DNA from: Prochlorococcus sp. AG-409-M05
Lineage (GTDB): Bacteria > Cyanobacteriota > Cyanobacteriia > PCC-6307 > Cyanobiaceae
Reading direction: 5' to 3'
DNA: 64,000 nt
Assembly (NCBI GenBank): GCA_003215435.1
Contig: QCKJ01000004.1
Coordinates: 62,001 to 126,000 of the forward strand
This document shows positions 29,272-38,947 of this stretch, piece after piece (within the stretch, counting starts at the first letter, position 1; each line of letters opens with the position of its first letter). The notes beneath the pieces were generated by a model, which was given only the letters and a program-made list of their open reading frames with translations, did no database searches and was not told the origin of the DNA. The translations under genes and the position numbers were made by a program.

Positions 29272-30545
29272 GGCCGCTTAAGAAGTCCTGCAGACAACAT
29301 ATCCTCGACAATCTTGGGAAGAGCTAAACCCAAAGGATAAATTCTTTGATTTCTTGCTGTTTCAATAATTTGTGAAGGAAGTCTTACTCCAAGCTTCTTA
29401 AGGACTGCCTGACCTAAGTCAACCCTATCTAATGTCCCGCAAGGAAGACCCGCAGGGCTAAAAACCAAAAGCCTACCTTCTTCTGAATCTTCAAGTTTCA
29501 ATACAGCCTCCCAAAGTGCGGCTCTTTGATCGATAGAAGGCAATTCATCGAGAGGTCTTATATGGTCTCTTAAGCAATGCTGATCCCAAACTTGAACAGG
29601 CAGTTCCTTAAGGGGTTGTTCAGTTACATATCCAACCCATCTACCCGAACTACATACCAAAACCCACTCTGATTGATTTTTTTTTGAGCTTTGGGCTAAA
29701 TGAATTTCACTCAGCCTTCTAAGAGGCTGATCCTCTTCAAGTACACGAAAACGATGACCCGAAGTATTAATCACTTTGAGCTGGCAAAGAATCTCCTGCA
29801 AAGCCAACATTTGACTCTGAGACCTAGATGCAGCAAGACCAAACCATCCCAACAAAATCAACCATAGGCCTCCTCCCAAACCACCGCCTAGAAGAAAAAG
29901 AAGTATCCCAATTGAAATTGCGATGAACGAAAGCAATCTTCCAGTAGCAGTAGCAACCTGAATACCTTTACGCTGACTACCTGTCCAATACCAAACCAAA
30001 GCCTTAAGGATCAGGCCCCCATCTAAAGGCAAGCCAGGTAGCAGATTAAATAGCGCAAGGACCAAATTAATTGCTCCAACCTGGCCAAAAAGATTCGCTA
30101 GTAGAGGACTAACATTTGCAAAGGTTTGAACCCCCATAAACAAGACCATTGCAAGCAAGAAGCTCACCACTGGCCCGGCAAGAGCAACCCTAAATGCAGC
30201 CATAGGAGTAGAACACTCTTTTTCTACTCTTGCCACTCCTCCCAAGAGGAAAAGAGTAATACTTCGAACTTTCACTCCCTCATGTATCGCTACAAAGGAA
30301 TGACCCAATTCATGAAGAACAACTGAGAGGAATAAAAGTAACGCTGTTAAAAAGCCAATCGCCCAACTAACCCAAATTGAGATCGAAGACTTCGCTACGC
30401 TTAATACCTGCCCCTGTGCAGACCAAGTAAAAAGAAGCAAAATCACAAACCAACTTGGATGCACCCTCAATGGAATCCCCTTTATACGCATTATCTGCCA
30501 GCCTTCAAACACCTTTACTCCTCCTATGAATCTAGTCAGGGGCAA
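29262..30545 (-). CDS. Site-2 protease family zinc metalloprotease with C-terminal CBS-like domain
   Basis: This intramembrane zinc protease (M50) has 427 residues. HELGH, with the first metal ligands, is in VVLHELGHSFVAI near residue 83; the second motif LFNLLPGLPLDGG (N-P-x-x-D-G-G type) supplies the third ligand. Several hydrophobic helices fill residues 20-240, and the last ~180 residues form a soluble region resembling a degenerate CBS pair. S2P homologues cleave anti-sigma or membrane-bound transcription factors. A start at the ATG near 30491 (MRIKGIPLRVHPSW) would give the usual family N-terminus, so the first ~18 residues are uncertain. Confidence 0.85.
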   Translation of the reverse strand: MPLTRFIGGVKVFEGWQIMRIKGIPLRVHPSWFVILLLFTWSAQGQVLSVAKSSISIWVSWAIGFLTALLLFLSVVLHELGHSFVAIHEGVKVRSITLFLLGGVARVEKECSTPMAAFRVALAGPVVSFLLAMVLFMGVQTFANVSPLLANLFGQVGAINLVLALFNLLPGLPLDGGLILKALVWYWTGSQRKGIQVATATGRLLSFIAISIGILLFLLGGGLGGGLWLILLGWFGLAASRSQSQMLALQEILCQLKVINTSGHRFRVLEEDQPLRRLSEIHLAQSSKKNQSEWVLVCSSGRWVGYVTEQPLKELPVQVWDQHCLRDHIRPLDELPSIDQRAALWEAVLKLEDSEEGRLLVFSPAGLPCGTLDRVDLGQAVLKKLGVRLPSQIIETARNQRIYPLGLALPKIVEDMLSAGLLKRPHS

Positions 30546-30576
30546 TCTTCACTAATCCTAGAAAAGACCTGAGCCA

Positions 30577-31254
30577 ATGGCTTTAATTATGGGTCCTAAA
30601 ACATCCACTGCTATAAAAATCTGTGGAATCACCCAATTAGAGCAAGCTATGGCAATCGCCAAGCTTGGAATTAATGCTCTTGGGGTGATCGGAGTACATA
30701 ACTCACCTCGCTTCGTCAGTCCCTCAACTAGACGAGAAATATTTTCGGCACTAGAAATCTCAGCTCCAGATATTAAAAGAGTATGGGTAATCGCCAATCT
30801 TAAAGAGGAAGAGATCCTTGAAGGCCTAAAAGGCGAAGGCACTCCATCTGTTCTCCAACTGCATGGTCAAGAGACCGAGCATTCCTGCAAGAAGCTTCAG
30901 GGATGCTTTCCAAATATCGAAATTTGGAAAGCCTTTAGAATCAGAGAAAAGAAAGATCTTCTGCTTCTAGAAAATTACAAAGAAGTCGTTGATGCTTTTT
31001 TGATAGATGCATGGGACCCTAAACATTTAGGTGGAACAGGCAAGCAATTACCAATTGAATGGTTGAAAAATATTTGTTTAGCTAAACGCTGGTGGCTAGC
31101 TGGAGGCATTTGCGCAGATTGCATTCCAGCATTACTTAGTGAGTCATCACCCTATGGAATAGATGCATCTAGTCGCTTAGAAGTATCTCCAGGAGTCAAA
31201 GATCTTCTCCTAGTAAAAGCCTTAGTAAAAGCTGTTGCTAGTAATCAAGTTTAA
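30577..31254 (+). CDS. trpF: Phosphoribosylanthranilate isomerase
   Basis: TrpF catalyses the Amadori rearrangement of PRA to CdRP in tryptophan biosynthesis. It is a TIM-barrel of 225 residues with the N-terminal IKICGIT (catalytic Cys), the LQLHGQE strand, a central VDAFLIDAWDPKHLGGTGK loop carrying the catalytic Asp and phosphate-binding Gly, and the C-terminal GIDASSRLEVSPGVKD. It stands alone, not in a trp operon, as in cyanobacteria. The ATG at 30577 or 30589 could be the start. Downstream is a 113-bp AT-rich gap before the convergent folE. Confidence 0.94.
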   Translation: MALIMGPKTSTAIKICGITQLEQAMAIAKLGINALGVIGVHNSPRFVSPSTRREIFSALEISAPDIKRVWVIANLKEEEILEGLKGEGTPSVLQLHGQETEHSCKKLQGCFPNIEIWKAFRIREKKDLLLLENYKEVVDAFLIDAWDPKHLGGTGKQLPIEWLKNICLAKRWWLAGGICADCIPALLSESSPYGIDASSRLEVSPGVKDLLLVKALVKAVASNQV

Positions 31255-31367
31255 ATCCATTTTTTTATTAAAGAAAATTAATTAGTTAAGCAAGTAATTT
31301 ATTAGGTTAATGATATTTATCAATTAAATTGTTTTCAACTATAACGGCTATGTAACGTGCTCAAATT

Positions 31368-32135
31368 TCACCTTGACAAGGCATTCTCTTGTTGATGAAC
31401 AAGTTCAAAGAATTCCTGTTTAAGGCTAGGGTCATGACGAAAATCTCCCCTTACTACTGAATTCACCATGCTGCAATGAGGCTCTTTAACCCCTCTTAAT
31501 TTCATGCAATAATGCTCCGCTTTTAAAATAATTCCTACCCCCTGAGGTTCACACAACCTTTCGATTTCATCTGCAAGTATCATTACTGCCTCTTCCTGAA
31601 TATGTGGCCTAGAGAACACCCAATCAGCCACCCTTGCAAACTTAGATAGTCCAATAACCCTCTTTCCAGGTTTAACGCCTATCCAACAACTGCCCATTAT
31701 TGGTACAAAGTGATGAGAGCATGCTGAGCGAACAGTAATAGGCCCTACTGTATATATTTCATCTAGGTGTTTTACGTTTGGGAAACTAGTGATTTTGGGC
31801 TGATTATGATACCTCCCCTTAAAGACTTCGTTAAGGTACATCTTTGCAACTCTTTGAGCCGTATCAGCTGTATTGTGATCATTGTCTAAATCTATAACTA
31901 AAGATTTTAATAAGTCCCCAACCTTTTCTGCAACTTCGATTTGAAGCTCTTCAAGTTCACCTTCTTCAATGCATTCTGAAACATTGTCATTAGCGAAGAA
32001 AGAGACGCCTCTGTCTAAAAGTCGTTGACGAATTCGTTCAGAGACTTTTTCATGAGTGCCTCCATTATTTATATCGTCATAGAGTTCATTTTCATCTCTA
32101 AATTGCCCTTTAGAAGGGGACGCTGTAGAAGTCAT
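31368..32135 (-). CDS. folE: GTP cyclohydrolase I
   Basis: FolE converts GTP to 7,8-dihydroneopterin triphosphate, the entry to folate and pterin synthesis. The 255-residue protein has an N-terminal variable region, then CSHHFVPI (zinc Cys-His), VIGLSKFARVADWVFSRPHIQE and AEHYCMKLRGV (second zinc ligand set), all typical of the type IA enzyme. It follows an SDR gene by 10 bp and probably shares its transcript, a possible hint that the SDR acts on pterins. Regulation cannot be seen. Confidence 0.95.
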   Translation of the reverse strand: MTSTASPSKGQFRDENELYDDINNGGTHEKVSERIRQRLLDRGVSFFANDNVSECIEEGELEELQIEVAEKVGDLLKSLVIDLDNDHNTADTAQRVAKMYLNEVFKGRYHNQPKITSFPNVKHLDEIYTVGPITVRSACSHHFVPIMGSCWIGVKPGKRVIGLSKFARVADWVFSRPHIQEEAVMILADEIERLCEPQGVGIILKAEHYCMKLRGVKEPHCSMVNSVVRGDFRHDPSLKQEFFELVHQQENALSR

Positions 32136-32145
32136 AAATAACTGA

Positions 32146-32853
32146 TTAGAAAGCTCCTTTTGCAGGCATCAAGGTTAAATCCTCAATAACCTGAGAAGAG
32201 GGTTGTTGCGCTAGCTGTAGGAGTGCTTCGGCAACCTGCTGAACAGAAAGCATAGAACTGCGATCAAATTCACTTTTGACTGACTCCGAATCCCACAAGC
32301 TTGAATCAACAGAACCAATTGTAAGAGTACATGCGCGAATACTGTTTTGTCGTTCTTCTTCAGCAAGGCATCTAGTAAAACTTTCTAGGGCTGCCTTAGA
32401 GACGCAATATGCTCCCCATTGAGGAAATGCATTACGCGAAGCATGGCTACTAACATTTATAACCAAGCCCCCTTTCCCTCTCATAGAAGGAACAACTGCA
32501 GAGCAGACTTGAAATACGCTTGAAATATTGATTTGCAAAAGCCACTGCCACCTAGCTAGTGGCATTGACAACAGATCTCCAGTCCAAGCTACGCCTGCAT
32601 TATTAATCAACACAGAAGGTGTTAACCCTTCTGTAAGGAGAGCCTCTATTCCTGGAGAGATCTCCTCTGGATTGGAGAGATCAACACTTCTATAAAAAAC
32701 CTTTCTCCCAACTTTCTCGACCTCAAGAGATAAAGATTCCAGTTCTTCGCTACCTCGAGAAAGTAATAACAGATCCCAACCAGAATTAGCAAAGAGCTTT
32801 GCTGTAGCTTTCCCAATTCCTCTTGAGGCTCCAGTAATTAGTGCTGTAGGCAA
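32146..32853 (-). CDS. Short-chain dehydrogenase/reductase
   Basis: The protein is a classical SDR of 235 residues with TGASRGIG (nucleotide loop, residues 7-14), NNAGVAW (residues ~85-90), catalytic Ser (NVSSHASR), and YCVSK with Tyr/Lys. The Arg just after the first strand favours NADPH. Its neighbours are folE (10 bp downstream) and accA (39 bp upstream), all on the minus strand. A role as a pteridine or beta-ketoacyl reductase is possible from those neighbours, but the substrate is not determinable. The C-terminus is not of the FabG type. Confidence 0.85.
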   Translation of the reverse strand: MPTALITGASRGIGKATAKLFANSGWDLLLLSRGSEELESLSLEVEKVGRKVFYRSVDLSNPEEISPGIEALLTEGLTPSVLINNAGVAWTGDLLSMPLARWQWLLQINISSVFQVCSAVVPSMRGKGGLVINVSSHASRNAFPQWGAYCVSKAALESFTRCLAEEERQNSIRACTLTIGSVDSSLWDSESVKSEFDRSSMLSVQQVAEALLQLAQQPSSQVIEDLTLMPAKGAF

Positions 32854-32892
32854 TGTTTTAATTCTATAAAGGGATTAAATAGACAAAGAACT

Positions 32893-33882
32893 CTAAGCAG
32901 TGATGCCTTCACCAGAGTTTTTCTGCTCCAAAACTCTCCCCATTGCCCGAAATTTCTTGTATCTCTGCTGACGAAGCTTTGATATAGGCAATGAAGTCAA
33001 TTGATCAAGATGATTCTCTATTGCTTTTCTTAGGACCTCCCCAGCCTTAAGAGGAGCCCAGTTATTACCTCCGGCTGGTTCTGGTAAAACCTCATCAACG
33101 ACTCCTAAAGTCAGAAGATCTTGTCCAGTTATCTTTAAAGCAGCTGCAGCTTCAGGAGCTTTAGCTGCATCTCTCCATAAAATTGATGCACATGCCTCTG
33201 GACTAGCAACTGTATAGACACTGTGCTGGAACATAAGAAGCCTGTCTGCGACACCAATACCTAAAGCTCCTCCTGACCCCCCTTCTCCAATAACCGTGGC
33301 GATAATTGGTACCCGAAGTCGAAACATCTCCCTCAAGTTGACCGCAATCGCCTCACCTTGACCTTGTTCCTCAGCTAAAAGGCCTGCATAGGCACCGGGT
33401 GTGTCAATAAGGGTAATAATTGGCAATCTAAAACGATCGGCATGATCCATTAGCCGGAGTGCTTTGCGATAGCCACCTGGAGTGGCCATCCCAAAATTTC
33501 TCGCAACATTCTCTTTTGTATCCCTTCCCTTTTGATGTCCAATCAACAGAACAGAGCGCTCGCCTATTCGGCCTACTCCTCCAATTAATGCTTGATCATC
33601 ACTACCACTCCTATCTCCATGTAACTCAATCCAGTCATCACAAAACATTTGGATGTAATCCAAGGTACTTGGTCTATGAGGATGGCGAGCTACTTGGATC
33701 TTCTGAGCAGGAGTGAGCGCTGCAAAAATTTCTTCTCTTCTCTTAGCTGCAAGTGTTTCTAATTGAAGAAGTTGCTGACTAACATCAACCTCAGAATCTC
33801 TTGCAAGCTCCCTTATCTGTTCAATTTGTTTCTCAAGCTCAACCAAGGGCTTCTCAAACTCCAACAAGTATCTACGAGCCAT
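32893..33882 (-). CDS. accA: Acetyl-CoA carboxylase carboxyltransferase subunit alpha
   Basis: AccA is half of the carboxyltransferase that makes malonyl-CoA for fatty-acid synthesis. Its 329 residues include [17 protein letters not shown] at the N-terminus, the crotonase-like core with [29 protein letters not shown] and [18 protein letters not shown] (oxyanion hole and acyl-CoA site), then [13 protein letters not shown]. It lies 23 bp after the acyl-ACP reductase gene, so fatty-acid supply and alkane synthesis may be co-expressed. Confidence 0.96.
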   Translation of the reverse strand: MARRYLLEFEKPLVELEKQIEQIRELARDSEVDVSQQLLQLETLAAKRREEIFAALTPAQKIQVARHPHRPSTLDYIQMFCDDWIELHGDRSGSDDQALIGGVGRIGERSVLLIGHQKGRDTKENVARNFGMATPGGYRKALRLMDHADRFRLPIITLIDTPGAYAGLLAEEQGQGEAIAVNLREMFRLRVPIIATVIGEGGSGGALGIGVADRLLMFQHSVYTVASPEACASILWRDAAKAPEAAAALKITGQDLLTLGVVDEVLPEPAGGNNWAPLKAGEVLRKAIENHLDQLTSLPISKLRQQRYKKFRAMGRVLEQKNSGEGITA

Positions 33883-33905
33883 AACAAAGAGGAATAGAAC
33901 CTAAA

Positions 33906-34940
33906 TCAGGCAAGAGCTGCCTGAAGCTGAAGATTGAGTGTAGAGAAACCGTGCTTTACCGAAGCTTTTCCGATGAAGTCCATTTTCTCCAGTGTGATGT
34001 TATTACGACCCCAACTAAAATTCGTATGGCATTCCTCAAATTCCAAAAGCATCGCTTCAGCGAAGCATGCAAACATTTCTCTTTGAGGCTTATCCATTTC
34101 GGCAAGCTGCATCATGTTCCAACCAATATCTTTGCAAAACTGAACAATGCCTCCTTTAAGGACATGAACCCCTGATCCATCCAGCTTTGAGTCTAGGTTT
34201 TTCGGATAACCTCCATCAATCATCAAACAAGGAGACTTCAAAGTATCAACTTTAATTTCCATAGTTTTAGGCATGCTTGCAACCCAAACAACTACATCCG
34301 CTTCTGGCAAAGCTTCTTCAAGTGGCATTATCCTTCCTCCCTTTAACTCTTTCTGAAGCTCAATCAAAGGTTTTTGCTGCCTGGCAACTAAAAGTAATTC
34401 AGCCACACCAGTTCGGGTAGAAAGCCAGCGGCAAACAGCGCTGCCAATATCACCAGTAGCACCTACCACCGCAACTCTTGCTTTTTTAATATCTACCCCT
34501 ATCAAAGGCGCATTTATTTCAAGCTGCCTACAAATAACCCAGGCTGTATGAGTATTGCCTGTTGTAAATCGTTCCCAATCCAAAGTTGTATTTCTTACAT
34601 GCTGATGCTGCAAAAGGTTGAAGTTCTCAAAAATAATTGATGTAAATCCTCCTAGAGCAGTGATGTTTATATCCTTCTTTTGAGCCAATTCCATTGCATT
34701 GAGGACTTTCCTTCTTGCAGTCTTAAAGCGTCCTAGCATTTCTGGAACAAAGCAAGAGTCAATGTAGGCGCCTTCAATTGACTTACCGGTAGGGCTTTTA
34801 ACCTCTACATGTTCAACCAGCTGTGGGGGAGCACTACACCAAACATCTAGGTCACCTTCAGCAATATGCTCATAACCAAGCTCTTGAGCCTTTTTTCGGG
34901 CATCCTCAAAGCTTGTTGAATGTCCTATAAGGCCAAACAT
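33906..34940 (-). CDS. aar: Long-chain acyl-ACP (acyl-CoA) reductase
   Basis: AAR reduces acyl-ACP to fatty aldehyde with NADPH, the first step of cyanobacterial alkane synthesis. The sequence has [14 protein letters not shown] (nucleotide loop, residues ~155-168), an N-terminal acyl-binding region beginning [37 protein letters not shown] as expected for the family, and a C-terminal helical domain. The 344-residue length matches. ADO is 163 bp upstream on the same strand, accA 23 bp downstream; the three are likely one functional group. Confidence 0.94.
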   Translation of the reverse strand: MFGLIGHSTSFEDARKKAQELGYEHIAEGDLDVWCSAPPQLVEHVEVKSPTGKSIEGAYIDSCFVPEMLGRFKTARRKVLNAMELAQKKDINITALGGFTSIIFENFNLLQHQHVRNTTLDWERFTTGNTHTAWVICRQLEINAPLIGVDIKKARVAVVGATGDIGSAVCRWLSTRTGVAELLLVARQQKPLIELQKELKGGRIMPLEEALPEADVVVWVASMPKTMEIKVDTLKSPCLMIDGGYPKNLDSKLDGSGVHVLKGGIVQFCKDIGWNMMQLAEMDKPQREMFACFAEAMLLEFEECHTNFSWGRNNITLEKMDFIGKASVKHGFSTLNLQLQAALA

Positions 34941-35103
34941 GTACTACCGAGATATGCAAGGGAAAGGAGAAGCTAAAATAGCCTTGGCTTTGGAGAATAA
35001 TGCACCATGAAGCAGAGTAAGCGTATGGATAAACTTTTTAGCTAAAAATTTTTAAGTAGGTCTGTGCTCTCCTAAAGAAAATAATACCTCTTAATTTCCC
35101 TGG

Positions 35104-35832
35104 TCAAACAAGAGCAGCCAAGGCCATCCGGGCAATCTCTCGATTATCCAAGCCTATTTCAGTTAAAGAATCTTGATAGGCAATCATAAATTCCTCCATC
35201 AACTCCTCCTTGTCCATATGCAGGGCCAAAGCATCTTTTGCTACTTCTTCCAACATTGAGCGAATCAAAGGAAGATTTTCCTTGTTAGCCCTAATCAACT
35301 CGTCTTTGCAAGTAGCCAAATTTGCTTTCAACCATTGCTGGCCATAATTGAGATGAAGATATTCATCTTGAACTACACCCTCAGTAATTTTCCTTGCGAA
35401 TGGATCAGCAACCTGGATATACACGTGATATGCAGAGATCGCAAAGGCTTCAATCAATATGGCCTGAATTAAAAAACAGGTGGTGAGATTAGAAGCTTCA
35501 TAGGCTTTTTGAAAATTGCCATGAAGAGAAGCAAAGAATTTTTTAGCAAACAACATATCCGCCTCGACACCTAGGTTTTTTCCACAGGCGGTAAAGCCTC
35601 TCATATGTTTCATCTCCATTCGGGCGAGCTTCTTTAGCTCATCTGCCTTGTCAGGAATCAGTGTCCCTAGAGACATATAATTGTCATGAGCTTCTTGCTC
35701 ACCCTCAATGACAATTGCATTTATTCTGCTGTAGGCATCTTTATAAGATTCCGTTGAAAAGTCTGGAAGACCTTCTGCCGTTGAAACAGGAGGGGCAAAA
35801 TTAGAAATCGAAGGCGATTCGAGCGTTTGCAT
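35104..35832 (-). CDS. ado: Aldehyde-deformylating oxygenase (alkane synthase)
   Basis: ADO is a ferritin-like di-iron enzyme that turns fatty aldehyde into an alkane and formate. Numbering from the ATG at 35832 (MQTLESPSIS...), the six metal ligands fall exactly at E45, E73, H76, E128, E157 and H160, as in the structurally known Prochlorococcus enzyme. An in-frame upstream ATG would add 21 residues without homology and is rejected. The product is 242 residues. Its partner AAR is downstream; the product (usually a C15 or C17 alkane) is inferred from the family. Confidence 0.96.
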   Translation of the reverse strand: MQTLESPSISNFAPPVSTAEGLPDFSTESYKDAYSRINAIVIEGEQEAHDNYMSLGTLIPDKADELKKLARMEMKHMRGFTACGKNLGVEADMLFAKKFFASLHGNFQKAYEASNLTTCFLIQAILIEAFAISAYHVYIQVADPFARKITEGVVQDEYLHLNYGQQWLKANLATCKDELIRANKENLPLIRSMLEEVAKDALALHMDKEELMEEFMIAYQDSLTEIGLDNREIARMALAALV

Positions 35833-35917
35833 AAAGTCTCTTCTAATCTGAGGCAATGCCGAAGAGTGTAACCACCTCTTCAGCAATTTGAACAATCATT
35901 ATTACTACTTAGTCAGA

Positions 35918-36748
35918 TCAAAACTTTTCTAAACGTTTCACTGGAGGCCAATTACTGGTCAACAAGCTAGTCAGTAACTGGACCCAATGATCAATCAAGG
36001 CATTTTCTATTTGTTTCCCTAAAGATAAATTTGATTCACTACTGTCACCAATAACTCCACTCTTACTCAAATCTTCTGTTAACCAAGCACATGGAGCAGC
36101 CCCTTCAAGACTCCAACCCTTAGGAGGCCTTAATTTCTCATCTTGATAAAAAGAATCACCATCTGAAGGCCTTTCATGACCAACTAATTCAGGGGCCAAA
36201 GAAAGCATCAAGCTTGTTTCAGCTTGACCAGCATGCAACCCCTGTTCTATCTCCTGATCTGGAATCAGCTCCTTTAAAGCAGAGACGCCATTCCATAGGA
36301 AGCAAGGCAAAACAGCCATCTCTGGTCGCTGCTTTCTTAATTCTCTTCCTGCTGACTGCAATAAACCAATTTGACCTCCATGGGCATTAAAAAGGACTAA
36401 GCGTTTCACGCCAATATCAGCCAACTGGTTACCTACCTCGATTACAAGTTGAAACATCAAGTTCCCTGACAAAGAGAGTGTTCCAGGGAAAGAACAGTGC
36501 TCAGGTGAAAAGCCTATGGACTGAGTTGGCAGCTTCCATATAGGAAAAGATGATGGCAACTTTTTCAAGACCGCAGTGATTATGGTCTCTGCGAAAAGGG
36601 TATCTGTCGATAAAGGGAGATGAGGGCCATGCTGTTCACAGGCACCTAAAGGCCATACAAAGGTTGAGCCTTCTTGAGAAGCAGCCTCAGCAGCAGCAGG
36701 CCAACTGAGGCTTTCAAAGCATCTAAAAGAACGAGTCATCACAAACAT
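35918..36748 (-). CDS. Creatininase family amidohydrolase
   Basis: The protein is a metal-dependent amidohydrolase of 276 residues with the family elements LPLGACEQHGPHLPLSTDT (metal ligands), LVLFNAHGGQ (GHGGN-like) and HAGQAETSLML. Homologues include creatininase and formamide/riboflavin-related hydrolases; the substrate here is unknown. It lies 85 bp upstream of ADO on the same strand, but no link to alkane synthesis is known. On the other side it is divergent from the S1-domain gene with a 56-bp gap. The active-site set appears intact. Confidence 0.82.
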   Translation of the reverse strand: MFVMTRSFRCFESLSWPAAAEAASQEGSTFVWPLGACEQHGPHLPLSTDTLFAETIITAVLKKLPSSFPIWKLPTQSIGFSPEHCSFPGTLSLSGNLMFQLVIEVGNQLADIGVKRLVLFNAHGGQIGLLQSAGRELRKQRPEMAVLPCFLWNGVSALKELIPDQEIEQGLHAGQAETSLMLSLAPELVGHERPSDGDSFYQDEKLRPPKGWSLEGAAPCAWLTEDLSKSGVIGDSSESNLSLGKQIENALIDHWVQLLTSLLTSNWPPVKRLEKF

Positions 36749-36804
36749 CTATGTTTAGACCACGCAGCCTGTCAAACTGATAGGCAGACCACCACAATGG
36801 CCCA

Positions 36805-38052
36805 ATGGGCGGATCAGGCAGTCCAGAACCAAAGAGACCCAAGGCACCAAAGCCCCAAGCAGAAGCCCCTCGTAGGCCTTTGCAGGTTTTGCATATCAGC
36901 AAACGAAGTAAAGAAGGTGTCTCAACCCCCCAAGAACCCATCGCAGGAAAAGAGAGCGCCAAACTGCAGCCTAATGAAATTCCATTAAAAAGCCCAATAG
37001 AAGAGCCCTCACAAGGTGACTCATTGGATAACAAAGGGCTTGAAGCTGTAACCATGGCAGATTTACTTGCCCCAACCAACCGAAAAGCTACTCAATTCCA
37101 AGAGGATCAATTCTTTGGCGAAATATCGGATAAATCAAGTGGGCCTCCATCTAGAAGTCTCGATGATTTTGACTTTGACGAGGATGCCTTCTTAGCTGCA
37201 CTGGATGAGAACCAACCTATAGGAGCAACTGGTGAACTCGCCAAGGGGAAAGTCATTGCAATTGAAAGTGATGGGATTTACGTTGACATTGGAGGCAAAG
37301 CCCCTGGGTTTATGCCCAAAAACGAGTGCGGCCTTGGCGTAATAACAAATCTCAAAGAGAGGTTCCCAAAAGGAACAGAGCTAGAAGTACTTGTAACCCG
37401 AGAACAAAATGCTGATGGGATTGTCACCATAAGCTGCAGGGCCCTTGAGTTACGCAAGAGCTGGGACAAAGTCAGTGATATGGAAAAAGAAGGAAAAGCT
37501 TTAAAAGTAAAAGTTAATGGCTTCAATCGTGGAGGGGTGACTTGTGATTTAGAGGGTTTGAGAGGCTTCATCCCACGCTCTCAACTTTTAAATGGGGAGA
37601 AACATGAAGAACAAGTAGGCAAGACTATTTCGGTTGCATTTCTTGAAGTCAATCCAGACACAAGGAAACTTGTTCTATCCGAAAAGAAAGCTCTAATTGT
37701 CTCGCGATTCAGTGAACTAGAGATTGGTCAACTAATCACAGGGAAAGTTGCAGCCATTAAGCCTTATGGCTTTTTCGTTGACCTTGGAGGTGTTAGTGGA
37801 CTTCTCCATCACACCTTAATCACTGGGGGAAGCCTCAGGTCCCTTAGAGAGGTCTTTAACGTTGGGGATGAGATAAAAGCCATGATTATCGAATTAGACC
37901 CAGGGAGAGGAAGAATTGGATTAAACACCGTCCTCCTAGAGAATCAACCTGGCGAAATAATTGCTGATAAAGAGAAGGTCATGGCAGAAGCAGAAAATCG
38001 TGCAAAAAAAGCTCGAAATGCTCTTAATAAAGAGGAGAAATCAGACCAATGA
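36805..38052 (+). CDS. S1 RNA-binding domain protein (ribosomal protein S1 homologue)
   Basis: The protein has an N-terminal ~130-residue low-complexity, Pro/Lys/Glu-rich region, then an S1 domain (about 143-210, GKVIAIESDGIYVDIGGKAPGF), a degenerate second one (about 226-296, VKVNGFNRGGVTCDLEGLRGF) and a third (about 308-380, GKVAAIKPYGFFVDLGGVSG). At 415 residues it is longer than the main cyanobacterial S1 but shares the three-domain plan; cyanobacteria carry a second S1-like gene and this looks like it. It probably binds RNA in translation or stability control. The Tab2-like gene follows by 22 bp. Confidence 0.85.
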   Translation: MGGSGSPEPKRPKAPKPQAEAPRRPLQVLHISKRSKEGVSTPQEPIAGKESAKLQPNEIPLKSPIEEPSQGDSLDNKGLEAVTMADLLAPTNRKATQFQEDQFFGEISDKSSGPPSRSLDDFDFDEDAFLAALDENQPIGATGELAKGKVIAIESDGIYVDIGGKAPGFMPKNECGLGVITNLKERFPKGTELEVLVTREQNADGIVTISCRALELRKSWDKVSDMEKEGKALKVKVNGFNRGGVTCDLEGLRGFIPRSQLLNGEKHEEQVGKTISVAFLEVNPDTRKLVLSEKKALIVSRFSELEIGQLITGKVAAIKPYGFFVDLGGVSGLLHHTLITGGSLRSLREVFNVGDEIKAMIIELDPGRGRIGLNTVLLENQPGEIIADKEKVMAEAENRAKKARNALNKEEKSDQ

Positions 38053-38074
38053 AAATCACTAACTTCCCTTAAAA

Positions 38075-38947
38075 ATGAACTCACTTAATAACTCAGACTG
38101 GGAACTTGATTTTTATTCTCGACCAATCCTTGAACCAGATGGCAAAAAAAGATGGGAGCTACTAATTTGCAGTCCTCAAGACCCAAAAAACAGCAAATTA
38201 TTTCGATGGGAAAAACGCTGCCCTGCTTCAGAGGTGAATTCTCTTTGGCTTGCCAAATCCCTAAAAGAAGCAATTGAAGAAGCCAACAATCAAGGTTGGG
38301 CTCCACCTTTGAGGCTTCGGTGCTGGAGGACCTCAATGCAAACCATGGTCAAACGTGCCGCTTTGGAAATCGGACTTGAAGTGATTTCAAGTCGCCGCAC
38401 TTATTCACTTGTGGAATGGCTTTTAGATCGAGAAAAAAACCTCTACCCATATCAGGAGGGCTACATGGCAGGCCCTCTTGCTCCTCCGCCTTCACCTATC
38501 CCAAATGATCCAATCCCTCTCCCAGAAGCAGTTCGGGGAGATTCATTGAGTCTTGCTTCCCTCCCATTAGGTTTACTTAGGGAAGCAGCAGAATGGCCAA
38601 TAGAGTTTTCAGGACTTCTCCCTGTAAATACAACAGAAAACGATGATTTTCCTGTCCCAGGCTTAAGAATGTTCAGCAAAAGCCGATCTTTGGCTTTAGC
38701 TGGACGGCTTGGATCTCTAGAGCCAGTGAGGCTTACCATTCAAGATCGCAAGCTGATTCTTGAGGCAGGACAGGATGACCTATGGCTTGTAACTGACTTA
38801 GACAATTCCACCGCAGATGCTGCCAAAAAGAGCCTCAGAGAAACAAGGGATAAAGCAGGAGGACTTCAATTCATTGCTATTCAAGACTCTCCAGAAGTGG
38901 AAAAGTTTGCTGGGTTCTGGATGCTCAAAGACCTAGCCCAGGGATGA
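38075..38947 (+). CDS. Tab2/Atab2-like RNA-binding protein
   Basis: This 290-residue protein is of the cyanobacterial/plastid Tab2 family (DUF1092), whose plastid members bind the psaB 5' region and aid translation of photosystem I reaction-centre subunits. The N-terminal WELDFYSRPILEPDGKKRWELLI and the C-terminal QDDLWLVTDL... KEVEKFAGFWML-like block (residues ~270-285 EKFAGFWMLKDL) match the family. It follows the S1-domain gene by 22 bp and overlaps pgeF by 4 bp, so RNA-linked genes are grouped. The role in this organism is inference from homologues. Confidence 0.83.
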   Translation: MNSLNNSDWELDFYSRPILEPDGKKRWELLICSPQDPKNSKLFRWEKRCPASEVNSLWLAKSLKEAIEEANNQGWAPPLRLRCWRTSMQTMVKRAALEIGLEVISSRRTYSLVEWLLDREKNLYPYQEGYMAGPLAPPPSPIPNDPIPLPEAVRGDSLSLASLPLGLLREAAEWPIEFSGLLPVNTTENDDFPVPGLRMFSKSRSLALAGRLGSLEPVRLTIQDRKLILEAGQDDLWLVTDLDNSTADAAKKSLRETRDKAGGLQFIAIQDSPEVEKFAGFWMLKDLAQG

